From Trabulsiella odontotermitis (GTDB taxonomy: Bacteria; Pseudomonadota; Gammaproteobacteria; Enterobacterales; Enterobacteriaceae), in NCBI RefSeq assembly GCF_001297775.1, contig NZ_LIFX01000003.1, forward strand, positions 310,001-374,000: a stretch of 64,000 bases of DNA, given 5' to 3'. The notes beneath the pieces are model-generated. The model saw nothing but the letters and a program-made list of their open reading frames with translations. It had not been told where the DNA came from and searched no databases. This document shows, in pieces, positions 15,777 through 24,440 of this stretch. Each line of letters starts with the position of its first letter. The stretch's first letter is position 1. Position numbers and translations under genes: made by a program.

Positions 15777-18644
15777 TCAGAATGCGACTTTGACGCCCAG
15801 CATCGCGGAGGTATCGCTGTAACCCTTATCCCCCACTTGTTGCGCCACGTTGCCCCACAGGGTGACATTCTTATTCAACTGACCTTCAACACCAGCTTTT
15901 ACTTCTCCGATATTCTTCGTGCCAGCGTAGTCCACGCTTTCGCCATTCAGCGTTGCGCCAAAGTCCTTGCTGTTACGGATCCAGTTCACTTCCACAAACG
16001 GCTGGAAGTTACGGCCGGTGTTGTCATCGAGCGAGTTATGACCTTTGCCGAACAGACGGATGCCGAGGCGGGTCTGCAGGTTGCCATCCCCTTTGCCTTC
16101 GACACGCGTGCCGTTGGTTTCTTTATGGGAGTCGGCTTTGACGCCCATCCAGGTTGCCTGTGCCTTCGGCTGGATATACACCGCCGACCGCTCGCTCAGA
16201 TCGCTCAGTTTCCAGGTATAGCCCGCTTCTACAGAACCGGTAAAACCTTTGGATTTGTATTTCTCCGCGGCAACGTCTTCACCTGAGACGGTGTTGTCAA
16301 ACCAGTTGTACAGCGCCCACGTATCCACATACGCGCCTTCCTGAGTTTCGTTGTTTTGCAGCCAGGTGCCATACATCCCGACGCTGTAACCGTCGATGGA
16401 TGAATCCGCGCGATAACCCGTTTTGTTGCTGTTGCTGCGGCTCTTCTGGTTGGCATAACCCGCCATCACGCCGACATGGTAGCGATCCTGATTGTCGGTG
16501 CTCCACTGGGCAATGTCGCCGCCCAGTTGCATGACATAGCGATTGCTCTGAATGCCGAGCTGGCCGCTGTTGTCATGAGCGCGCGTGTGACCGCCGCTGT
16601 TACGCAGCCACAGGCTGGTGACAGACTCTTTGCCCGTGATGGCGTCGGTGTAATGCGTTTCGCCCAGACGGTCCTGCAGACGATGGTTAAACATCGTATT
16701 CGCGGCGTACAGGTTAGCGCCGTACAGGCCCGCTTCCGGGCGGACCAGCGCTTCCGGTTTTGTCGCCGGGGCTTCTGGTGAGGCTGGCGCAGGCGTCGGT
16801 TGCGTTGGATCGACGGGGTCAACCGGTTCCGGCGACAGGGCGCTGGTCAGATACCAGTTGTTGGCATTCTGCCCGTTGCCGCGCAGCAGGTTATAGTCAT
16901 ACGCACCGGCAACGATACGACCGGACTGCTTAAATTCACCGTCAGAGGCGCCCGCCACGCTAATCAACTCGATACCGTTGGTGGTCAGCGCGCCGTTACC
17001 GCCCGCGTTTTTCACCTGGACGGTCGTCGAACCGCTGGTGTTGCCGTTGATGGTCAGATGGTCCGTTTCCGAAGCGTCATCACCCAGCGCGGTGTTCATC
17101 ACGATATGACCGTTTTCACCGTGGTAGTCGCCATTCAGCGTTAGCGTCTTAAAGCCAGGTGTGGCGCGGGTGGATCGGCTTGCGGCGCCGTCTTCATGCA
17201 GGAAGTTCAGCGTCGCGTCTTTCAGCGTCAAGTTGGTGACTTTTGAATTTCCGGTCATATCCCAGCGCGTATTGCCACCGTTCAGCGTCATGTTGATGAC
17301 GCCGATGTTCGAATTCGATACCGTTCGCCAGATTTCAGAATCCCCATAAAGATACGAATTATCCGCCGTAGCGATATCAATGACGGAATACGGATCGGCA
17401 GAGATTTTGCCCCACGCGACCAGCTTGACGCCATCGATCGTCGCGGAGTTATAAATCGAATACAGGGTGCCGGCGGTCGTATCGTATGCCTTCTGGCTAC
17501 CCAGCGTGACGTCGCCGAGGAAATGTGTTTTTTTGCCGACGCGGTCGAGCAAATAGACGTTTTCGCCGCCTTCTGTATCGACGGTTAATTTGCCGATGAT
17601 GCTGTTATTTGCTGAATTAGTGACCCCTGAAATGCGGGATTTTTCTCCCCCTTTCAGGTAGATGTTCGCTTCATGGATCGTGGTGATCGATTTATCGTCG
17701 CTGGTATTTGTACCAAAATGAAGGCCGTAAAGGTCATTGTTGCTGGACGCATTAATATTCAGCTTATTAACTTCCGTTTCGGCGTTCGCATAAATCGTGA
17801 AAAAGCCGGAAACTGCATTATGCACCGCCGGGTTATAGGCGATGTTGCTCTGCATTTTGATGTTAACTTCATTCATGAAAACATGCTTGCGGGCGCCATT
17901 TGCGTCGTTTGTATCCGCAAGGTTTACCCCATAGAGCGCACCCTGGGTTGAGGTTTCAAGGTCAACATTTGTTGTCCCGGTAATATTAACCGAGGCTTCA
18001 TTATTCCATAGCCAAAGGCCGGATGCTTCATTAATACCAATAGTGTCCGGGCCATTAGAACGGTAGGTTACATTGATATTTTCGGCGTCCATTGACACAT
18101 GGCTCTGAAGATAGATCCCTTCGGCGCGGGCCATAGGAAACAGCATGTTTTCTTTGGTCGTATTAAGATTAATATTCGTGGTGCCTTTCAGCACCAGATG
18201 GTTCGAGCCATGTGCGCCGATCCCGTTGAAGGCAGCGCCTGTGCTGTTGATCGTCAGATTCTTCGCCGTAAATCGACCGTCGCCATACAGCTCAATCACA
18301 TCGTCATTACCAATTGCGTGGATCTGATCAGAGGTAAAGTTCACAACGGAGCCATCGCCTAAATCCAGCTTTCCACCGTTCTGGCTGATTGCCACATCCG
18401 GTGAAATTCCGGCCTGGCCATTAACGGTTGTTTTGCCATTTACGATTACGTCAGCATTTGGAGAATAAACGCTAATGCGTGACCAGACCGAATCATTATT
18501 AATGGTGACCGTTTGTTCAGGGGATGCGGGAGTTATATAAAGCGAGTCATCCGCCGCACAGGCGGACCCGGAGGCCAGTATTGTACTCATAATAAGTGCA
18601 ATTTTTCTCGGTTTGAACTCCCGGTGATAATAGAAAGACAGCAT
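15777..18644 (-). CDS. Type V autotransporter adhesin-like protein (955 aa)
   Basis: A classic autotransporter: an extended signal peptide (residues 1-30, cleavage near SACA-ADD), a beta-helix passenger rich in short Asn/Thr/Gly repeats (~31-610), a proline-rich linker (EPVDPVDPTQPTPAPASPE) and a C-terminal barrel of about 270 residues ending in the required Phe (GVKVAF). The barrel resembles those of the AIDA-I/MisL/ShdA group, which are outer-membrane adhesins of enterics. No protease triad is seen, so adhesion or aggregation is the likely role. The total length equals that of Salmonella MisL, but the location differs from SPI-3, so I give no name. Confidence 0.85.
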   Translation of the reverse strand: MLSFYYHREFKPRKIALIMSTILASGSACAADDSLYITPASPEQTVTINNDSVWSRISVYSPNADVIVNGKTTVNGQAGISPDVAISQNGGKLDLGDGSVVNFTSDQIHAIGNDDVIELYGDGRFTAKNLTINSTGAAFNGIGAHGSNHLVLKGTTNINLNTTKENMLFPMARAEGIYLQSHVSMDAENINVTYRSNGPDTIGINEASGLWLWNNEASVNITGTTNVDLETSTQGALYGVNLADTNDANGARKHVFMNEVNIKMQSNIAYNPAVHNAVSGFFTIYANAETEVNKLNINASSNNDLYGLHFGTNTSDDKSITTIHEANIYLKGGEKSRISGVTNSANNSIIGKLTVDTEGGENVYLLDRVGKKTHFLGDVTLGSQKAYDTTAGTLYSIYNSATIDGVKLVAWGKISADPYSVIDIATADNSYLYGDSEIWRTVSNSNIGVINMTLNGGNTRWDMTGNSKVTNLTLKDATLNFLHEDGAASRSTRATPGFKTLTLNGDYHGENGHIVMNTALGDDASETDHLTINGNTSGSTTVQVKNAGGNGALTTNGIELISVAGASDGEFKQSGRIVAGAYDYNLLRGNGQNANNWYLTSALSPEPVDPVDPTQPTPAPASPEAPATKPEALVRPEAGLYGANLYAANTMFNHRLQDRLGETHYTDAITGKESVTSLWLRNSGGHTRAHDNSGQLGIQSNRYVMQLGGDIAQWSTDNQDRYHVGVMAGYANQKSRSNSNKTGYRADSSIDGYSVGMYGTWLQNNETQEGAYVDTWALYNWFDNTVSGEDVAAEKYKSKGFTGSVEAGYTWKLSDLSERSAVYIQPKAQATWMGVKADSHKETNGTRVEGKGDGNLQTRLGIRLFGKGHNSLDDNTGRNFQPFVEVNWIRNSKDFGATLNGESVDYAGTKNIGEVKAGVEGQLNKNVTLWGNVAQQVGDKGYSDTSAMLGVKVAF

Positions 18645-18881
18645 AAATGTACCTTTTAAATCCGTATATTAGAGAATGGTTTTTAATAAAGTTGAATAAG
18701 CGTGTTTCTATCGCAGTGTTTTATTTCCAATAATGAAATCTTTTCCGGGAATATAATTAACACGCTAAGGTTGTATTTTATTATTTGGTTTCTGTTGTGA
18801 TTATATTAGCAACCGATCGGACCCAATCATAATGAAATAGTCTTAAATCTTTCTTGCTATTAAATTCTGTTATATGAGTGA

Positions 18882-19030
18882 GTTAAGATATAAAAAACCT
18901 TAAATTATTTATTTTTTGGCTTAAAAGCCTGAATGAGAATGGGTGAGCGGAAGGGGGTTAAGATATAAAAACCTTAAATTATTTATTTTTTTTGGCTTGA
19001 AAGCTGAATAAGAGTAGGGCGAGTGACAGG
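18882..19030. repeat. Two tandem ~75-bp imperfect direct repeats
   Basis: Both units begin GTTAAGATATAAAA (18882 and 18957), continue with ACCTTAAATTATTTATTTTT, then GGCTT, and end in GAGYGRMAGG-like sequence. They lie upstream of the autotransporter in the 18645-19124 gap, which contains no gene; the part near 18645 probably carries the autotransporter promoter. Confidence 0.75.
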
Positions 19031-19124
19031 AATCCGCTTTCGCCAGGCGCAAAAGCGGAATTTTTGTTTTTATTCACCACGCAGAATCTGACGGAAATGG
19101 GATAAGGGATGAACCTGGGCGAAG

Positions 19125-19319
19125 TTAAAATCCAAATTCTTTGAGACATTGACTGAGCGCTGCGCGACTCTCAGTAAAAGTCACCCCCGCAGCGGCCAGT
19201 TTATTTGTGTTGAGCCGCACATCTCGTGCGTCAGGGGCTTCGGATGAAATCAACAGCTCCGGCAGGCGCGCTTCCTGACCCAGTTCGGTAAGGATATGCC
19301 GGGCGATCTCTAAATGTGA
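19125..19319 (-). pseudogene. 3' fragment of an RmlD-like sugar-nucleotide reductase gene
   Basis: The minus strand translates without stops as a C-terminal tail containing HLEIARHILTELGQEARLPE and SEAPDARDVRLNTNKLAA, then a stop at 19125. The (A)RxxRLNTNKL pattern resembles the end of dTDP-4-dehydrorhamnose reductase-like proteins. The rest of the gene is absent upstream of 19319, so this is a remnant. Family assignment is tentative. From 19320 to 19611 I see no supportable gene. Confidence 0.5.
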
Positions 19320-19611
19320 ATGGCACGATTATGCGGGATACTTACACCAGCACTGGCGCTCCCTGAGTCTGGTCATGCACCTGCATTAAAAGCGCCCCCT
19401 TAAGCGGGCAGGCGGGGCGGGGAGAGCATTGCGCGCTGACGTTAGTTCCAAATTTATTTTATTTTAGATAGCTCAGTGGATGTGTTGAAATTTAATTGTT
19501 GTTTAAGAGGAATAGCATAGATGGGATTTGTTTGGTTTACGGGGGTAATAATTAATTTAATCATAGGAGGCATGAAAAGCCTCCTGTATATTATGGCCTT
19601 GGTATTGTGTT

Positions 19612-20481
19612 TTACCAGTTTTGCGACTCTTTTAAATGTTCTATCCTATGCTCTTCAACCTTTTCAACCAAAAGTCTCAATGATTCAGTTAACTCTAAAT
19701 GACCATTGTCTGGTGAATAGGGTAAGAATTTTATTCTCATAGACTTTGATGCAATATTCAATAAATCATCATGTACTTCCCCATTTGGAAGCGTCATGTA
19801 ATGGTAAGGCATTCTTCCATGTGCAAATTGAATATCTTCGAATAACATTCGGATGTCAGGGTCGTCCGTACCACAACCAAGGAATAAAAAAGTATGGGTC
19901 AATGCTAATGCTTTTATTATTTCATAAAATAAAACATGCTTTGTTCTGGCTTCAGCATAGTCGCGACGAGTAAATATTATATTTTGAGGGTCGTTTGCAG
20001 AACCATGAGTCTTGAGTAGCAGTCTTGTGTCACCACCATGCAAATAGTTGGCTGTATCTATGCTGGTATGATCTTTTATTATTAGAGTGCCATCTGAGAC
20101 GCCACGGGCATAGGAATCATAAATAGTGTCAAAATTTGGGCTGGCGACTATCGATGCGTCAAGGTTATATATGTGCTCATGGATTTCAGCATGCCTGTAA
20201 CCTGCTCTTTGATACTCTGTTTGAACCTTGTCGATAAACACATCTCTTGTGAGTTTTTCTTTAATTATCTCACATGCACTTAAATAGTCTTTTTGATCTA
20301 ATAATTGAGTGATACAACCTTGATCTTGTATCTCATCTAAACATGTCCTGAGAAATTCTTCCCAAGTTGCAGGTCTTTTCCCAGTATTATTGGCTGAGTT
20401 TTTTGAAACTCCAGCACCTATCATAATCACGCTGCGGCGTCGCGCAATAGTGTCAATCAAAGACTCTGGCCATGAAATCAT
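19612..20481 (-). CDS. SIR2-domain protein, probable NAD-consuming defence effector (289 aa)
   Basis: A SIR2-like fold close to the N-terminus: MIGAGVSKNS (GAGVS at 22-26), SPNFDTIYD with the conserved N116 and D118, KTHGS with the catalytic-type H159, and FLGCGTDDPD near residue 205. SIR2 domains of anti-phage systems (Thoeris, DSR, SIR2-HerA) deplete NAD+ on infection, and this domain type fits such a role. Most of the protein is the SIR2 domain, with only a short C-terminal extension and no sensor domain, so a partner is needed. The start codon overlaps the stop of the ParA-like gene (ATGA), so the two should be made together. Confidence 0.83.
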   Translation of the reverse strand: MISWPESLIDTIARRRSVIMIGAGVSKNSANNTGKRPATWEEFLRTCLDEIQDQGCITQLLDQKDYLSACEIIKEKLTRDVFIDKVQTEYQRAGYRHAEIHEHIYNLDASIVASPNFDTIYDSYARGVSDGTLIIKDHTSIDTANYLHGGDTRLLLKTHGSANDPQNIIFTRRDYAEARTKHVLFYEIIKALALTHTFLFLGCGTDDPDIRMLFEDIQFAHGRMPYHYMTLPNGEVHDDLLNIASKSMRIKFLPYSPDNGHLELTESLRLLVEKVEEHRIEHLKESQNW

Positions 20482-21470
20482 TTTTCAAAACGCTCCAGGA
20501 GATTAGACGCAATATTATGGAAGAATTCCGCAGCTTCCGACACACGAGTATACTGAGAACCAACAATGCCGTCTTTTGCGGATAATTCAAAAATAGGAGC
20601 GTGAGCTTGTTGGGATAGAGGTACCACACTACTGAGGGTCGGAATTTCACCTAGATTAAGTTTATTAATATCTGAGTTGAAGAAATTACAAAGTTCAACT
20701 AACTCGTCTTTTTGTTTGCTAATTATTCGCTCAAAAGCAGCAACTGGCTCACGTACTCCGCCTTTGCTTTTGGCTCTATATTGTTGCATGACATAGCCAG
20801 CAAAGTCTAAATCCCATTTGACTGGTTTATCTGAAATTTTGAATTCGTTACCCTCCTCATCTTTATATTTTTGAATGGCATCAGAAAGTGCCAGCTTCCA
20901 GTTATTGAAGGATTTAATAATATTCTCAACGGCCATCATACTAAATATATCTACTGAAAGAGGCATTAGGAATGTATCAACACCAAGAATTACAGCTCTG
21001 TTCAACGCTCCAAGAGATGGTCCCATGTCAATCAGGATTATATCGTAAGCATCTAACCTAGAAATTAATTCTTTGAATACATAAGTGGTTTGGAAGCCAC
21101 GGTGTTCACCGTTTCTTGTTGCAGCCCAATCAGTTGCTAAAAGATCCTCTCTGATTGACAGTTTTGGGCTTCCTACAATCAAATCAACATTAAACCTTTG
21201 ACTTCTGACGATTTCAGGCATTTGTTGAGGGTAACCTTGTCCTCTTCGCACTGGATCAAAAAAAGAATCGATGCTGTAAAAATCGGTATTTAAGAAAATA
21301 TTTTCAAGCTCGTCTTCGCCAAGTAGGTAAGCAGAGGCATTGCATTGTGGATCAGCGTCAATAACTAAAACTTTTTTGCTGTACTGGATAGCCAATGAAG
21401 CAGCGACATTACACAATAGAGTTGTTTTACCAACACCACCTTTATTATTGAAAAAACCTATACTTTTCAC
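20478..21470 (-). CDS. ParA/MinD-like deviant Walker ATPase partner of SIR2 (330 aa)
   Basis: Starts with the ParA-type P-loop NNKGGVGKTT (residues 8-17), then LVIDADPQCN (Walker A') and IILIDMGPSLGALNRAVI (Walker B region). The start is probably the GTG at 21470, with GGAG 5 nt upstream, because the farther TTG at 21521 has no ribosome binding site. There is no ParB or centromere array nearby, so plasmid-type partitioning is unlikely. Overlap with the SIR2 gene suggests a two-protein system in which the ATPase senses or scaffolds and SIR2 acts. The C-terminal ~100 residues (SAKDGIVGSQYTR) are not recognised. Confidence 0.82.
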   Translation of the reverse strand: MKSIGFFNNKGGVGKTTLLCNVAASLAIQYSKKVLVIDADPQCNASAYLLGEDELENIFLNTDFYSIDSFFDPVRRGQGYPQQMPEIVRSQRFNVDLIVGSPKLSIREDLLATDWAATRNGEHRGFQTTYVFKELISRLDAYDIILIDMGPSLGALNRAVILGVDTFLMPLSVDIFSMMAVENIIKSFNNWKLALSDAIQKYKDEEGNEFKISDKPVKWDLDFAGYVMQQYRAKSKGGVREPVAAFERIISKQKDELVELCNFFNSDINKLNLGEIPTLSSVVPLSQQAHAPIFELSAKDGIVGSQYTRVSEAAEFFHNIASNLLERFEK

Positions 21471-21557
21471 AGTAACTCCGGTTATGGAATGATTTTTTAT
21501 AGTATCAGCTTGCCTTTGCAAAGCTGACGTCCAAACTACCTAAAGATTTCTGCCTTA

Positions 21558-22760
21558 CTACTTAACTATGGCGCTGCTTTTAGAGACTATACCCCACCAG
21601 TTCATTAGCTCAACTCTCTTATCAAGGTAGGTAGAGCGATTATAAGCTCTTCGCACTTCATTCTTGTCAGAATGTGCAAGAGCTGATTCAATAACATCAG
21701 CATTAAAACCCGCCTCGTTCATAGCTGTGCTGGCTATTGAACGTAAACCATGTGCTACTAATTTACCACCATATCCAATACGCTTTAAAGCAGCATTAGC
21801 AGTCTGGCTATTCATCGGTTGTTTTGGATCGTTTCTGCTCGGGAAGACATGTTCGCGATGGCCACTAACGGGTTTCATCACTTCAAGAATATCCAATGCC
21901 TGAGTAGACAAAGGCACAATGTGCTCACGTTTAGCCTTCATTCGTTTGGCAGGAATTGTCCAGAGCTTTGCATCCAAGTCGATCTCAGTCCAGCGAGTGC
22001 CAGAAGCCTCTGACGGGCGAACGAGCGTCAGAAGTTGCCATTCAATTAGACAGCGGGTCGAAACTGAGAGATTCGACATCACCAGAGAGCGCATGAGTTT
22101 TGGCAATTCTTCCGGCCGAAGCGTCGGCATGTTTTGCTTTTTCGGTTTCTCAAATGCCATTCCGACACCAGATGCCGGGTTCGCATCAATCAGGCCAGTG
22201 TTGACTGCGTAAATCATTATCTCGTTAATACGCTGTACCAGGCGGCGAACCGTCTCTAATGCACCACGTGCTTTGATTGGTTCCAATGCTTCAACAATCG
22301 TTCTGGCCTTAATCTCCTGAACTGGTATTGCGCCTATTGCAGGGAACACATCCTTATCCAAAGAGCGCCAAATATCTTTGGCGTAGTCTTCAGTGACGCT
22401 TTTGCTCTTCATTTTGAACCAGTTGGCGGCCACAGTTGAGAAAATACTATCCAGCTCAATCTGACGTTGTTCTGATGTCTGCTCTTGTTGCTGTTGCGGA
22501 TCCATACCTTGTGCGAGCGTGGTTAAGTGCTGGTCGCGGATCTGACGAGCTGCTGCGAGAGTAAGGGCAGGGTATGAGCCGAGACTCAAATTAGTTCGGG
22601 TGCCACTGACCGGACGTTGATAGCGGAAGCGCCAGAGTTTTTTACCGGTGGTTTTGACGAGCAAGAATAGGCCGTCACCATCATGCAGGGTGAAATCTTT
22701 TTCCCGAGGTTTGGCTTTAAGGATTTCGTTGTTAGTGAGGGGGCGTGTGATGCGCGCCAT
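21558..22760 (-). CDS. P4-type tyrosine integrase of the ParA-SIR2 element (400 aa)
   Basis: DUF4102/P4-like integrase: N-terminal arm domain (LTNNEILKAKPREKDFTLHD, GLFLLVKTTGKKLWRFRY), then the catalytic set Arg in LTLVRPSEASG, HGLRSIAS, LAHSDKNEVRRAYNRS with the nucleophile Tyr. Such integrases usually insert at the 3' ends of tRNA or tmRNA genes, and this one lies 181 bp from a 39-bp ssrA 3'-end copy, which fits. Only 87 bp separates its stop from the ParA-like start, in the same direction. The ATG at 22760 is preceded by GGGATCC. Confidence 0.92.
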   Translation of the reverse strand: MARITRPLTNNEILKAKPREKDFTLHDGDGLFLLVKTTGKKLWRFRYQRPVSGTRTNLSLGSYPALTLAAARQIRDQHLTTLAQGMDPQQQQEQTSEQRQIELDSIFSTVAANWFKMKSKSVTEDYAKDIWRSLDKDVFPAIGAIPVQEIKARTIVEALEPIKARGALETVRRLVQRINEIMIYAVNTGLIDANPASGVGMAFEKPKKQNMPTLRPEELPKLMRSLVMSNLSVSTRCLIEWQLLTLVRPSEASGTRWTEIDLDAKLWTIPAKRMKAKREHIVPLSTQALDILEVMKPVSGHREHVFPSRNDPKQPMNSQTANAALKRIGYGGKLVAHGLRSIASTAMNEAGFNADVIESALAHSDKNEVRRAYNRSTYLDKRVELMNWWGIVSKSSAIVK

Positions 22761-22777
22761 GTCTGGATCCCTTCCAT

Positions 22778-22833
22778 AATTGGTACACGTTTAATGGACC
22801 ACAGTATAGCGTGTACCTAAACGTGTACCAATT
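22778..22833. promoter_or_regulatory. Inverted repeat upstream of the P4-type integrase
   Basis: AATTGGTACACGTTTA (22778-22793) and TAAACGTGTACCAATT (22818-22833) are perfect reverse complements, with an extra GTGTACC at 22811-22817. They lie just before the integrase ATG and near the att copy, so they are either integrase arm sites or an autoregulatory operator. Confidence 0.6.
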
Positions 22834-22878
22834 TTCTCTGGATTTAGCCGGATGTTCTCGGACAACGACAGACACAAA

Positions 22879-22910
22879 AAAGCCCGCAGGGCTTGTGCCA
22901 TGCGGGCTTT
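22879..22910. terminator. Hairpin near the ssrA 3'-end copy
   Basis: AAAGCCCGCA (22879-22888) and TGCGGGCTTT (22901-22910) form a perfect 10-bp stem with A and T flanks, so it can terminate on either strand. It lies between the integrase and attL and may be the remnant of an ssrA-downstream terminator. Confidence 0.7.
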
Positions 22911-22940
22911 CAGGATTTCCCCGGACGTATCCGGAAAAGT

Positions 22941-22979
22941 AAGTGGTGGAGCTGGCGGGAGTTGAACTCGCGTCCGAAA
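22941..22979 (-). repeat. attL: duplicated ssrA 3' end (39 bp)
   Basis: AAGTGGTGGAGCTGGCGGG and the following bases match the true ssrA end at 63173-63211 in 38 of 39 positions; the single difference is T at 22968 versus C. It lies between two integrase genes, so it served both the ParA-SIR2 element and the prophage as an attachment core. Confidence 0.92.
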
Positions 22980-23030
22980 GGTATTTAACTCATTGAAAAT
23001 AAACAATTCTGTCACTGTGACAGGCCTTAA

Positions 23031-23050
23031 GTGCATTTTACGTGCATATT
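23031..23050 (+). other. Putative integrase arm-type site, left end
   Basis: GTGCATTTTACGTGCATATT is repeated at the right prophage end (63067-63086) with one change, in the same orientation. A repeat at both ends outside the core is expected for integrase arm-binding sites. Confidence 0.55.
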
Positions 23051-23103
23051 GAGGTCTGTCTAACGTCATGATTCTGTCCAACATTTTGAAATATTGCCCT
23101 CCG

Positions 23104-24276
23104 CTACAGCGCGGCTGAAATCGCGGTTTTACCGTCATATTCAGCCAGGTATTTACCGTAGTTGCGGAATATCATTTCCGGCCCTTTGTGGCCCATCTGT
23201 CCGGCAAGCCAGAAGAGGTTAACGCCCTGGCTAATATGCTTGGTGGCGAATGTGTGCCGCGTCTGGTACGGGTTACGATAGCGCACGCCAGCTTTTTTCA
23301 GGGTAGGCACCCATGCTTTTTTACGGATCGCGTCGGCGTTCGCCCAGGGCTCTCCCGTTTTCGGATCGCTGAATATGAACTCACTTTTCATAAAGGTGTA
23401 TTTCTTCTGCGCCTGCAGGGCTGCCAGCGCCTCACTGTTCAGATCAACCTTACGGGTACCGGCTTTTGTCTTGGTGCCTTTGAGTACCCCTACGACACTG
23501 GCCGCCTGTACGTGAGCTGTGTTCGCTATGGTGTCGAGATCAGGCCAGCGCAGCGCGCACAGTTCGGAACTCCGCAGACCGGTATTGAAAGCAAAGCGGA
23601 ACAGGTTTTCCCATTCCGGGTACCTGCAGCTCTGGTAGATAGCGAGGGTTTCCGCTGGCGTGAACGGGTCCACCTCGTAATCGTCGGTGCTTGGGCTGCT
23701 GTCGATCACGTGGTACCGGCTGGCGCTGACGAGGGTTACCGGGTTAATGGTCAGCAGGCCATCCGTAACAGCTTCATCGATGGCGCTGCGCAGAAATGAA
23801 AGGTTATTCCTGGTCGTTTTCAGCTTTGTTTTCCGGCTGGCTATCCAGTTTTTAAGGACCGCTGGCGTCAGTTCTGACACGTGGAGTTTATGCAGAGCTG
23901 ACAGCGCCGACAGGCATTTTTCATAACCGTTGATAGTCGACGGGGACAGGTTGCGGTTCTGGCAGATTTTCAGGTACTCGTCCAGGTAAGACTTTATATT
24001 TTTGGTCTTCTTCACTACCCCGAACAGCTCCAGCTTTTTGGAGTTGGGGAAATATTTCGCATATTCAAAGGTGCCACTGACGATCTGGTTTTGTATCTCC
24101 CCGAGCAGGCGCTCGGCATACTTCACACCGCGCGCGTTTGCTTCCATTTTGGAGAGGGGCTCCCGGCACAGAACCCCTTTGTATGTGAAAGTGATAACCA
24201 GAGTGTCGCCAGTTTTATGCTGGCGGATGGTTACTCCTCTTGGGAGAGATAATGATCCTTGTTCTTTCTTGCCCAC
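23104..24276 (-). CDS. int: Prophage integrase, tyrosine recombinase (390 aa)
   Basis: Lambda-type integrase: N-terminal arm domain with GVTIRQHKTGDTLVITFTYK, a core-binding SAM-like domain (~90-170), then the catalytic residues in FNTGLRSSELCALRW (Arg), YQTRHTFATKH (H-x-x-R with preceding R), GQMGHKGPEM and the nucleophile in IFRNYGKY. The start is GTG at 24276 with GGAGG 7 nt upstream. It overlaps the excisionase by 46 bp and lies 125 bp from attL. It should integrate the phage at the ssrA 3' end. Confidence 0.93.
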   Translation of the reverse strand: MGKKEQGSLSLPRGVTIRQHKTGDTLVITFTYKGVLCREPLSKMEANARGVKYAERLLGEIQNQIVSGTFEYAKYFPNSKKLELFGVVKKTKNIKSYLDEYLKICQNRNLSPSTINGYEKCLSALSALHKLHVSELTPAVLKNWIASRKTKLKTTRNNLSFLRSAIDEAVTDGLLTINPVTLVSASRYHVIDSSPSTDDYEVDPFTPAETLAIYQSCRYPEWENLFRFAFNTGLRSSELCALRWPDLDTIANTAHVQAASVVGVLKGTKTKAGTRKVDLNSEALAALQAQKKYTFMKSEFIFSDPKTGEPWANADAIRKKAWVPTLKKAGVRYRNPYQTRHTFATKHISQGVNLFWLAGQMGHKGPEMIFRNYGKYLAEYDGKTAISAAL

Positions 24277-24440
24277 TTTGAAACCTCCGTTAAGTCAATC
24301 CAGCGTTCTTTAACGCCATCGACTTTTAATACATGTACTCCCTCCTTCCATAACCCCCTTTGTATCCGTTTGTTAACGGCTTCTACCGTTTCTCCCGCGT
24401 CCCTGCAGTACGTAGAAAGGGGTACACAGTCAAGACTCAT
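24231..24440 (-). CDS. xis: Putative excisionase (69 aa)
   Basis: Small basic protein directly upstream of and overlapping int, the usual place of xis. The sequence YCRDAGETVEAVNKRIQRGL with GVHVLKVDG and RWIDLTEVSKWARK fits the phage excisionase winged-helix fold that bends DNA at att sites. The ATG at 24440 is chosen over the frame's upstream start at 24491, which would run deep into the neighbouring gene. Confidence 0.75.
   Translation of the reverse strand: MSLDCVPLSTYCRDAGETVEAVNKRIQRGLWKEGVHVLKVDGVKERWIDLTEVSKWARKNKDHYLSQEE

Noticed and set aside
19521..19742. 73-aa plus-strand frame with a hydrophobic segment
   Set aside because: Overlaps the SIR2 gene end, and the GGAGG before its inner ATG is only 1 nt away and part of a GGAGGC/GCCTCC hairpin. 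More likely a terminator region.
20478..21470. Plasmid-type partition ParA
   Set aside because: No ParB-like gene and no iterated centromere repeats nearby; the operon partner is a SIR2 protein.
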